NCBI GenBank assembly: GCA_045541735.1
Contig: JAZQJQ010000005.1
Coordinates: forward strand, 1 to 50,511
Direction of reading: 5' to 3'
Length of the DNA stretch: 50,511 nt
From: RUG12395 sp045541735
GTDB taxonomy: Bacteria; Bacillota; Clostridia; Oscillospirales; CAG-272
The translations under genes were made by a program, and so were the position numbers. Position 1 is the stretch's first letter; every line of letters begins with the position of its first letter. A model generated the notes under the pieces. It was not told where the DNA came from and did not search any database. It saw only the letters and a program-made list of their open reading frames with translations. Below, piece by piece: positions 6,876-14,085 of the stretch.

Positions 6876-9178
6876 ACCCATGAGGGAAGACCTATTCTAT
6901 CAAACACCGCCTTGACATCGCGGCTGTTTTCTTTTCCGTTTGCATCAACATCGTATGTGCCGGAGTATTCAAAACCGCCAACACTTTGCCGCAAATGAAG
7001 CAGCAGCGCATCCATTACCGTTATTTTTTCGTCACGGTCGATATCATAGCGATATCTGTTTGACGGAAGCGGCTGTGCGGTGGTTGAAGGTCCGCTTATT
7101 GTGAGAATATCGGCACCTCCGTTCGGATCTTTTACGAATGCCGCCTTATCGACACAGGTCTGACGGGGAGACACCTTTCCGATTTCCGCATGCCTATGAT
7201 AGAGTATGCAGAGCTCGGTTCCGTCGGGCGAGGGGATAAAAACTCCGTAACCGACACCGTCAGCCGCGCTGTTATACGTTAAGACCTCATTGTACTCGTA
7301 TCTTGTGTACGGTCCGAGAATGTTCTGCGACACGGCATAAGCGAGGCCGTAATGCCCGAGGTAATGCCCCGCAGACCAAACAAGGTAATAATATCCGTTG
7401 TGCTTATAAATAACTCCGCCCTCGCTGACAAATCCGTACCCGTCGTTTTCATACTCCGTAATGGGAGACATTATCTTGCGCAGAGTTCCGCGAACAGCGG
7501 AAAAAGCGCCGTCATCAAGCGTTATCTGCTCGATATAGACGTAATTACCGTTTCCGAATCTGTTGTATATCATATACAGCTTACCGTCATCATCCAAAAA
7601 AGGATAGCCGTATATCTCCTTAACGTTATGAAGGGGCATTTCCCCATTCTTATACTCAAAAGGTCCGTACGGTGAATCGGAGCTTGCGCAATAAATGCGC
7701 GCCTCACCTGCAGGAGTTTTGCCTGTAAAGAAGAGATAGAAAACGCCTTCGTAGTAAAACGGTATCGGACTCATATAACCAGATGCCAGGTTCTTATACT
7801 TTTCGGGCTTATGTGTGAATACCACGTTGCGCTCTACCCAATCTACAAGGTTCGATGAGGTATAAACGCGGAAAATGTCATTTCCCGCTTGGATGCGGTG
7901 GTAAAGATAGTATGTGCCATCGTGGTATATCAGCGCTGGATCTGCGCCCGGATTTACGGGGTTCACGTAAGTCTCGCCCGTGCTTTCCTGCACAGCTTCA
8001 ACGGAAAGCGCAGATGCCGCTCCCCCCTCCAGCCATATACCGAATTTTCCGAATCTGTATTTACTTACTCCAAGCTCGAATGTATAAAAGGCATCTTTTC
8101 CCTGCGAAAGCGAGTCGAAAAGCAGTTTGGCTACCTTTTTGTCAACGGAAACGGTAGCAAGATACGTTCCGTCGCCGACGGGGACGTTTTTGCTTCCGAG
8201 CCATACGTACTTGCCGTCTGTTATTTGATAAAGAGCAACTGTCTCTTCGTCTCTATCGATCTCAAACGAATAGCCGTTCTTCTCGTCCTTCATACCGAAG
8301 AGCAGTTTGCTTACACCAACGGGGTTTAATAGCACGGACGCGGTAAAATCCGCATCAAGCTTCTCTTTGGTAAGCATAGCGCCGCTTCCGGTGACGGAAT
8401 CACCGTCAAGCTTCAAGCCGCTTGAATTAAAGTCAAGACCGCCGAAGGTAATGCTCTCCGTCATCTCCGGCAGAACGTCATCCACAAAGATCTTCACCTT
8501 GAAATTATCAAAAGCACCTTGATCGTTGTGGAACTTGCGCAGGCCGACCGTTCTGTTGTAATTACTGTATATATCGTCCGTGGCGGCAGTAGTGCCCGTG
8601 CCGAGATCGTATGAGATACCGAAATATTTCGTTTTTCCGTCAAGCGACGTTACGGTGTAGGTAATATTATCGCCCACTACCCGCACGCGAAGGTGCACAT
8701 CCCCCTTTGGCACTACGGAATAATCGCTTACCGCAACGTTTCCGCCCCAGCCGCCCTGTGCATTGTAGCAGCCGAGCGCGGCTTGCGTACCATCGGGTCC
8801 GAGGAAGGCATCAAAGCCCGAAAACGCCGTGGGCGTTTTGGAAATGCCGCTTCCATCCGCACCGATAAGGATACCTCCCGTGGAGGTATGGGCAATAAAA
8901 TCCACGTCTATCTGGTAGCTCATCCCCTCATACTCTACGGGTATCTCGTAAACAAGATATGCAGAGCCGCCCGTGCCTAATGTGCGGAGCATACCGCCAA
9001 CGACACGCCAATTGCCCTTCAGCTTGTACTGCGAAAGATCCGATGAGGAGAAATCATTATCTACAAGCACGATATCGTTAGTGCCCGACGTAAGCGCAAA
9101 CGCATCTTTCCCGCCCGTGCTGAGCAAAGAACAAATGAATATTACCGCAATAAGTAACAAAGATAATATCCTTTTCAT
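6869..9178 (-). CDS. Secreted GH43-family glycosidase with C-terminal dockerin-like domain
   Basis: An extracellular enzyme, probably an arabinofuranosidase or xylosidase. The start is the ATG at 9178, with AAGGG upstream and a normal signal peptide (MKRILSLLLIAVIFICSLL). Residues about 35-400 form two jelly-roll-like regions resembling carbohydrate-binding or laminin-G modules. Residues about 405-680 are the five-bladed GH43 domain: general base Asp in NPGADPALIYHDG, pKa-tuning Asp in PFLDDDGKLYM and general acid Glu in FVSEGGVIYKHNG. The last 60 residues contain YDIDRDEKITVMDALLLHLRQ and YDVDANGKENSRDVKAVFDR, two F-hand repeats of a type I dockerin, which would tether it to a cohesin. No cohesin is in the window. 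It starts 10 bases after the corrinoid activator gene. Confidence 0.85.
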   Translation of the reverse strand: MKRILSLLLIAVIFICSLLSTGGKDAFALTSGTNDIVLVDNDFSSSDLSQYKLKGNWRVVGGMLRTLGTGGSAYLVYEIPVEYEGMSYQIDVDFIAHTSTGGILIGADGSGISKTPTAFSGFDAFLGPDGTQAALGCYNAQGGWGGNVAVSDYSVVPKGDVHLRVRVVGDNITYTVTSLDGKTKYFGISYDLGTGTTAATDDIYSNYNRTVGLRKFHNDQGAFDNFKVKIFVDDVLPEMTESITFGGLDFNSSGLKLDGDSVTGSGAMLTKEKLDADFTASVLLNPVGVSKLLFGMKDEKNGYSFEIDRDEETVALYQITDGKYVWLGSKNVPVGDGTYLATVSVDKKVAKLLFDSLSQGKDAFYTFELGVSKYRFGKFGIWLEGGAASALSVEAVQESTGETYVNPVNPGADPALIYHDGTYYLYHRIQAGNDIFRVYTSSNLVDWVERNVVFTHKPEKYKNLASGYMSPIPFYYEGVFYLFFTGKTPAGEARIYCASSDSPYGPFEYKNGEMPLHNVKEIYGYPFLDDDGKLYMIYNRFGNGNYVYIEQITLDDGAFSAVRGTLRKIMSPITEYENDGYGFVSEGGVIYKHNGYYYLVWSAGHYLGHYGLAYAVSQNILGPYTRYEYNEVLTYNSAADGVGYGVFIPSPDGTELCILYHRHAEIGKVSPRQTCVDKAAFVKDPNGGADILTISGPSTTAQPLPSNRYRYDIDRDEKITVMDALLLHLRQSVGGFEYSGTYDVDANGKENSRDVKAVFDRIGLPSWVQ

Positions 9179-9188
9179 ATATTTACCC

Positions 9189-10598
9189 TTAAAAAGCCAT
9201 ATTATCGAAAAACAGCTCGCTGAATCTGCTGTCTGCGCCAAGATCTATGAATTCTGCGCGCAAAACTATATCGGATATCCCCTCCTTGCCGAGGGCAAAA
9301 TCTACTGTTCCGAGCAAGCTGGAATTGTTTATGGGAACGAATCTGTCGGCAAGTTCTTTTGGCATCAACCCGAGATACGATGCATTATCAACGTTCATTT
9401 TTGCCGAAAAGCCGCCGGCAACATACATAGTTTCAATATCGCCGTACCCTATTACCTCTCGCTTTAAAAGACACTCTACAGCCGACCTTACGGCAGACTT
9501 TGCAAGCTGAAATTCGCGAACATCTGCGGGGGTAAGCTTTACTCCATCGGATATTTCGAAATCATCGTCCATATATCCGCTGTCATCAACCGTACCGTCA
9601 CGCACAAGCTCGGCAATTATGTCAATAAGACCCGTGGCACAGATCCCCTCGGGCTCTACGCCGCCTATAACGGAATATGCACCTCCCTTGCGGTAAGAGT
9701 ATATGGCTCCGTCCGCGGCACTCATTCCGCAGGAAATATTAGCTCCCTCAAAGCAGGGTCCCGCCGCCGCGGTAGTACACAGATATCTTCCCTCTCCGAA
9801 CAAAACGGTTTCCGCATTCGTTCCGAGGTCGATGAGGAGCGAATACTTCCCCTCACTTGGCTTTTGAACGTACAAAAGTCCCGCGGAAATATCCGCACCC
9901 ACGTATGCAGATATTCCGGGAAGCGATATTATCTCACCGATATTATCAAAGCCGAGCGAGGGTCCGCTTCCCCTTTTTTCGTTCAAAAAAACGGATGTGT
10001 ACGGACTTACTCCGAGCGACGAGCAATCAACGCCGAAGAAAAGATGCAGCATTGTAGTGTTGCCGGCGACGTACATTCTTTCAACGCAGTTAAGTCCGTA
10101 TTGATTTAATAGGTCTGCAGCCATTTTATTGATTTTTTCCAAAAGAACACACTGAAGGGATTCGGTCCCGTGATTTGTGCAGTGTTCTATCCTTGATATA
10201 ACGTCTGCCCCGAACTTTCTTTGTGGATTCGGCGCTGTTACCGTTTTTACTATGCTCTTTTCATCATGCGACACAAGCGCAAGCGCAAGCGTGGTGGTGC
10301 CGATATCAAGGCAAAGACAAACATTTTCCGTAGCCTTGCCCGTTTCGCTGGCGCCGACTACGGATAATATCTTTTTGCTGTCAGGTATAACTACCTCCGC
10401 ATCGCCGCTGACGGTATATCTGCACGCAAGTTCCTTTTTTCCATTGACAAGCACGGTACATTTTTTGCACGTTCCTCTGCCGCCGCAGGGACTGTCGATA
10501 TGCACTCCGTGCTTACCTACAAGTTCGGAAAGCAAGTGCTCGCCCTCAAACTGTATTCTCTTTTCCGTTTTATTTTGGATCACCGTAAGTATCGGCAT
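9189..10598 (-). CDS. Corrinoid activation protein: [2Fe-2S] ferredoxin domain plus ASKHA (RamA/DUF4445 type)
   Basis: Reactivates corrinoid methyltransferases by ATP-dependent reduction of inactive Co(II) to Co(I). The start is set at the ATG at 10598, preceded by AGGAGC, giving MPILTVIQ. Residues 1-75 are a plant-type ferredoxin with CGGRGTCKKC and a later Cys in KELACRY, enough for one [2Fe-2S] cluster. The rest is the ASKHA region: CLCLDIGTTTLALALV (phosphate 1), YVAGNTTMLHLFFG, LLIDLGTNAETVLFG (phosphate 2) and VAGGFSAKM near the end. Length is about 469, slightly shorter than typical RamA-like activators. It lies in the operon with the corrinoid carrier and methyltransferases that it should serve. 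Confidence 0.88.
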   Translation of the reverse strand: MPILTVIQNKTEKRIQFEGEHLLSELVGKHGVHIDSPCGGRGTCKKCTVLVNGKKELACRYTVSGDAEVVIPDSKKILSVVGASETGKATENVCLCLDIGTTTLALALVSHDEKSIVKTVTAPNPQRKFGADVISRIEHCTNHGTESLQCVLLEKINKMAADLLNQYGLNCVERMYVAGNTTMLHLFFGVDCSSLGVSPYTSVFLNEKRGSGPSLGFDNIGEIISLPGISAYVGADISAGLLYVQKPSEGKYSLLIDLGTNAETVLFGEGRYLCTTAAAGPCFEGANISCGMSAADGAIYSYRKGGAYSVIGGVEPEGICATGLIDIIAELVRDGTVDDSGYMDDDFEISDGVKLTPADVREFQLAKSAVRSAVECLLKREVIGYGDIETMYVAGGFSAKMNVDNASYLGLMPKELADRFVPINNSSLLGTVDFALGKEGISDIVLRAEFIDLGADSRFSELFFDNMAF

Positions 10599-10606
10599 AA
10601 TAGCTC

Positions 10607-10747
10607 CTATTCTAACAAAATCATTCCGAAACAAGTAACTGTATCCTGCCCGTTTATATATTTCAGCGTGGCCTTTGCAGCCGTGGACGATACGTAAACG
10701 CTGTAAGCTTCAAGCGGTCGGTCTGCAAAATGATATTTTCCAAGCAC
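10607..10747 (-). other. 46-codon coding-like frame behind the MtaA-like gene (frameshifted tail or tiny gene)
   Basis: This frame opens with GTG directly after an in-frame TAG and reads VLGKYHFADRPLEAYSVYVS, then about 26 more residues to a TAG that abuts the activator's ribosome site. It overlaps the last 13 codons of the MtaA-like gene in the +1 frame. The composition looks protein-like and the frame exactly fills the gap between the two genes. No good ribosome site precedes the GTG. It may be a C-terminal extension separated by one frameshift, or a decayed separate gene. Confidence 0.35.
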
Positions 10748-11738
10748 CTACAGCTTCAAAAAAGGCGTTGATATTGTTCCAACCGGCATGATGCGGTATA
10801 TCGCAACCGGAGGAAATTACAAAATTGGTGTGTCCAGAGCATTTATCAAGCAGCTCGACAACCGCATTACGCATACTCTCCGGCGTTCCCTCGGCAAACT
10901 GCGCAACGGGATCGATATTACCCATACAAATAATATCAGAGGGTACTTTTTCAAGCAAGTTTACCATATCTATCGCATTGCCGAAGTGGTAAGCATCAGC
11001 ACCCTGCGAGAGTATACCGTCAAGCATTCCGAGCACAGCATTTCCGCAGTTATGATAAATAACGGAGAAATCCTCATCCTGCACCGCATCAATTACTCTT
11101 TTTACGTAAGGCACGGAGAATTCTTCCGCCATTGCAGGGCTCATAATGCCCGCAAGAGGTTCTGCCATTACGATACCCGATGCACCTGCATTTTTAAATG
11201 CCTTTGCATATTGAATAAGGTACTCTGTTGCCTTGCGAAGAACCTTTTCCACAGTTTCTGGCTCGTCAAAGCAAAGATACATTATCTCCGTAACGTCCAT
11301 AAGCCTGCCCGCAAGCGAAAACGGACCTATCATACCTGCAAGCACGGGCTTATCCTTTATCCGCTCCGATGCAAGTCGTATACCTTCGATGCAAACGCTT
11401 GCTCTTCCCGAATCAAGCGAGGGAACGACAAGCGAATCCGCTTCCGACTCATTGGAAACAAGTTGACCTGTGACCGCGGGTACCTCGTCGGGCGCAAATC
11501 TTACATCCGCACCAAAAGCCTCAGCCTCGACGGAAAGATCCATAAGGCTTATAGCTGCAAGAGTATCGGTGCTTTCCGCAACCGTCTGTATCGCTCTTGC
11601 CTGAAGCTCCGCATCCTTGACAAGCTCCTCTACGGTAACGCCGAGCTTCTGCGCTGCCGGGAACGAAAGTATAGGAAGCGCACGCTTTTTATCCGATCTT
11701 GCCACCTCGCAAAGCAGCTCTTTAATATTAAGTTTCAT
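10710..11738 (-). CDS. MtaA/CmuA-family corrinoid methyltransferase (URO-D fold)
   Basis: Transfers a methyl group between a corrinoid protein and a thiol acceptor using a zinc site. The URO-D barrel is complete. The Zn ligands expected in MtaA (His-x-Cys ... Cys) are visible as His229-Asn-Cys231 (IYHNCGNAV) and Cys312 (ISSGCDIP). Other family signatures are DLSVEAEAFGADVRF, AGMIGPFSLAGRLMD and AYHFGNAIDM. The expected C-terminus is NNINAFFEAV. The 12 residues after it (AWKISFCRPTA) look abnormal, and a second frame continues beyond (10607-10747). The ATG overlaps the stop of the upstream methyltransferase in an ATGA junction. Family is sure; methyl donor and acceptor are not. Confidence 0.85.
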   Translation of the reverse strand: MKLNIKELLCEVARSDKKRALPILSFPAAQKLGVTVEELVKDAELQARAIQTVAESTDTLAAISLMDLSVEAEAFGADVRFAPDEVPAVTGQLVSNESEADSLVVPSLDSGRASVCIEGIRLASERIKDKPVLAGMIGPFSLAGRLMDVTEIMYLCFDEPETVEKVLRKATEYLIQYAKAFKNAGASGIVMAEPLAGIMSPAMAEEFSVPYVKRVIDAVQDEDFSVIYHNCGNAVLGMLDGILSQGADAYHFGNAIDMVNLLEKVPSDIICMGNIDPVAQFAEGTPESMRNAVVELLDKCSGHTNFVISSGCDIPHHAGWNNINAFFEAVGAWKISFCRPTA

Positions 11739-12799
11739 AACCGGACTCCTTGCTTTATAGGCTTATCGGGCGAGGAGCAGCTTTTTACAAGCACTACCCT
11801 CTCCCCCTTGGATACTTCAACTATCTTCTCCACGGGCATTCTCGCGCAGGGGTTTACGTATATTATCTGATCGTCGCGCAGTCCCTCAAGATAAAGCGCA
11901 AGGTCCTCCGCCGCACGGTCGTTGAGCTGCAACGAGCGGAGATTCTTCATATTGCGGAAGGTTTCGATATGCTGTGAGTGAGCACCGCAGAGATGTATCA
12001 TTCCGCCGTTTTCGTATTCTCCGAGCACGGCATCATCAAGCTCTGCGATAAATTCCTTATACATATCTCCGCTTACAAGCTGAGTTGTGCAGCCGCAAAG
12101 CTGACCGTATCCGGGAGGCTGAGTACGCGCCCATGAGATAACGGGCTGAAGCTGCTCCTTCGGGATATTGTCGATATACCATCTGTGCAGGGTGCGGATA
12201 AGCGTGTTTATCACGTCAAGATCGTGCCGCACCGCATCCTCATCCTCATACATTGCGATAAGGGCATCCTGACCGTATAAATTCAGGAGTATATTCAGCG
12301 CACTTGAAAGGGTGGGCAATCCGAAAAGCGGCAGTTTTACGTCCGCATCAAGGAATGCCTTCACGGCGCGCTTTGAAAGCTGCCACGTTTCGTCCTTATC
12401 GAGATCGGGCATTTCAAGCTCGCCTATCTGTGTTTTCAAATAATCGGCATTCCACTGTCCGCAATGGTAATACACGTTCGCACCGAGCATCTTATCTATG
12501 TAATGCACTCCGTAGGGCGGATATTCAACACACACGGGGGTAAAGCCGTCGGACTGAGTTCCCTTTTGTGTAAGCATAAGTTCGAGACAATCGGTTATCC
12601 AGTCTTCTGGTTCGGTATAGAGATAAGAATTATCCCTCGGGCGCGGAACGATACCGTGCAGGGTGAATACTTTTTTTTCGTTATATTCGTTTTGCTTCCC
12701 GTCAAACAGATCGCTCATACGCGCAAACCACATATCGCGCTCGGCGATAAGTGCAGTATCGTTTAAATAAGCGTGAGCTTCGGCAGTCAGTTTTTTCAT
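11735..12799 (-). CDS. URO-D-family methyltransferase, tandem copy B
   Basis: A likely corrinoid-linked methyltransferase of 354 residues. The start is the ATG at 12799 with AAGGAG upstream, reading MKKLTAEAHAYLNDTALI. It shares a clear full-length match with copy A next door (RDMWFARMSDLFDGKQNEY against RDMWLSRMGDLFDGKENEY). A His-x-Cys pair in GGMIHLCGAHSQH and a late Cys in YVNPCARMP fit the HxC...C zinc motif of this superfamily, which argues for methyl transfer and not porphyrin decarboxylation. Its last 12 residues (CSSPDKPIKQGVRL) differ from copy A. Located 10 bases after copy A. Confidence 0.78.
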   Translation of the reverse strand: MKKLTAEAHAYLNDTALIAERDMWFARMSDLFDGKQNEYNEKKVFTLHGIVPRPRDNSYLYTEPEDWITDCLELMLTQKGTQSDGFTPVCVEYPPYGVHYIDKMLGANVYYHCGQWNADYLKTQIGELEMPDLDKDETWQLSKRAVKAFLDADVKLPLFGLPTLSSALNILLNLYGQDALIAMYEDEDAVRHDLDVINTLIRTLHRWYIDNIPKEQLQPVISWARTQPPGYGQLCGCTTQLVSGDMYKEFIAELDDAVLGEYENGGMIHLCGAHSQHIETFRNMKNLRSLQLNDRAAEDLALYLEGLRDDQIIYVNPCARMPVEKIVEVSKGERVVLVKSCSSPDKPIKQGVRL

Positions 12800-12809
12800 A
12801 GTTTTCTCC

Positions 12810-13856
12810 TTACCTCGGCATATCGGGGGCATTTACATTTGCGGCAAGAATTATTCTCTTACCGCCGGATATCTCCATTATCTTATCAAGCGGCATACCG
12901 GGGCAGGGGCTTACGTACAGCACTTGATCGTCACGAATACCGTTCAGATACTGCTCCAGATGCTCACACGCGCGGTCATTTAACTGAAGCGCACGGAGAT
13001 TCTTCATATTGCGGAATGCCTCCATATGCTGAGTGTGAGTGCCGCAAAGATGTATCATACCGCCGTTTTCGTATTCTCCGAGCACAGCATCGTCGAGATC
13101 TGCAATAAAATCGCGGTACAGGTCTGTGCCGAGCAGCTGCATCGTGCAGCCGCAAAGCTGGCCGTAGCCCTGAGGCTGACAGCGCGACCAGGGTGCGCAC
13201 GCCTGCAGCTGAGCCTTTGGAACCGTATCTATATACCATCTGTGCATTTTGCGGATAAGCTCGTTTATGACCTCAAGGTCGTGGCGCACAGCGTCCTCGT
13301 CCTCATACATAGCAATAAAGCCTTCTTGTCCGTAAAGATTTATCAGTATATTAAGCGCGCTTGCAAGCACGGGGGTAGCCTGCAGGGGGAGCTTTACGTC
13401 CGCTTCAAGGAATGCCTCAACGGCTCTTTTTGTATTCTGCCACAGCTCGTTTTTATCAAGATCTGGCATCTCAAGCTGACCTATCGGCGTTTTCAGATAT
13501 TCGGTATTCCACTGACCTGCGTGAAAGCGCACGTCGGCACCGAGTACTTTATCTACGTAATGCACGCCATATGCGGGGTAAGAGATACATATGGGAGTAA
13601 AGCCCTCAAATCTGCTTCCCCTCTCAGCATACATAGTTTCAAGGCATTCTATGACCCAATTTTCGGGATTGGTGTACAGATCCGAGCCTTTTCTCGGCCG
13701 CGGCACTACACCGTGCAATGTGAATACCTTTTTTGCGTTATATTCGTTTTCCTTACCGTCAAAAAGATCTCCCATTCGTGAGAGCCACATATCCCGCTCT
13801 CTGATAAGAACCTCGTCATTTAAATAAGCATGTGCTTCGACAGATAATTTTTTCAT
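12810..13856 (-). CDS. URO-D-family methyltransferase, tandem copy A
   Basis: Paralogue of the next gene, most likely from a local duplication. It begins MKKLSVEAHAYLNDEVLI, with AAGGA upstream of the ATG at 13856. The putative zinc ligands are the His and Cys in GGMIHLCGTHTQH and the Cys in YVSPCPGMP. A QPQGYGQLCGCTMQLLG segment is conserved with copy B. The two copies could be substrate-specific methyltransferases feeding one corrinoid carrier, or subunits of one heteromer. The gene follows a hairpin (14027-14076) that separates it from the corrinoid gene, so its level may be set by read-through. Confidence 0.78.
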   Translation of the reverse strand: MKKLSVEAHAYLNDEVLIRERDMWLSRMGDLFDGKENEYNAKKVFTLHGVVPRPRKGSDLYTNPENWVIECLETMYAERGSRFEGFTPICISYPAYGVHYVDKVLGADVRFHAGQWNTEYLKTPIGQLEMPDLDKNELWQNTKRAVEAFLEADVKLPLQATPVLASALNILINLYGQEGFIAMYEDEDAVRHDLEVINELIRKMHRWYIDTVPKAQLQACAPWSRCQPQGYGQLCGCTMQLLGTDLYRDFIADLDDAVLGEYENGGMIHLCGTHTQHMEAFRNMKNLRALQLNDRACEHLEQYLNGIRDDQVLYVSPCPGMPLDKIMEISGGKRIILAANVNAPDMPR

Positions 13857-14018
13857 AATCACAATCCTTTTCTGTGTTCTTATTCTTCAAGCGGTTCGCG
13901 CAAGAATGCCGGGATATAGCCGAAGAGAGGAGAACCCGATAGGTCTTTGCGGGCAAAAATTCGCTCCGCCTTCGGCAAAAACTCTTGTGATATCATCTTT
14001 ACAAGATTCGATACGGCG

Positions 14019-14076
14019 AAAAAAGAGGCAGGCGGAAGCATGTTGCAGCAAAACTGCTCCCGAGCGGCCACCTGCC
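14019..14076 (-). terminator. Hairpin with U-tract between the corrinoid gene and the methyltransferases
   Basis: On the minus strand GGCAGGTGG (14076-14068) pairs with CCGCCTGCC (14035-14027), with one G-U pair. An inner GCAG/CTGC element and a run TCTTTTTT follow. It may be a partial terminator giving more carrier protein than methyltransferase, or an attenuator. The 150 bases after it, up to the methyltransferase start, hold no recognisable gene. Confidence 0.65.
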
Positions 14077-14085
14077 TATAAATAC

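Noticed and set aside
10788..11870. A 360-codon open frame on the plus strand
   Set aside because: Antisense to the MtaA-like gene, which has family motifs and proper start and junction signals.
13880..14071. A 63-codon minus-strand frame between the corrinoid and methyltransferase genes
   Set aside because: It starts within the terminator-like hairpin and has no ribosome site. The end SPLFGYIPAFLREPLEE looks protein-like but is too short to support a gene.
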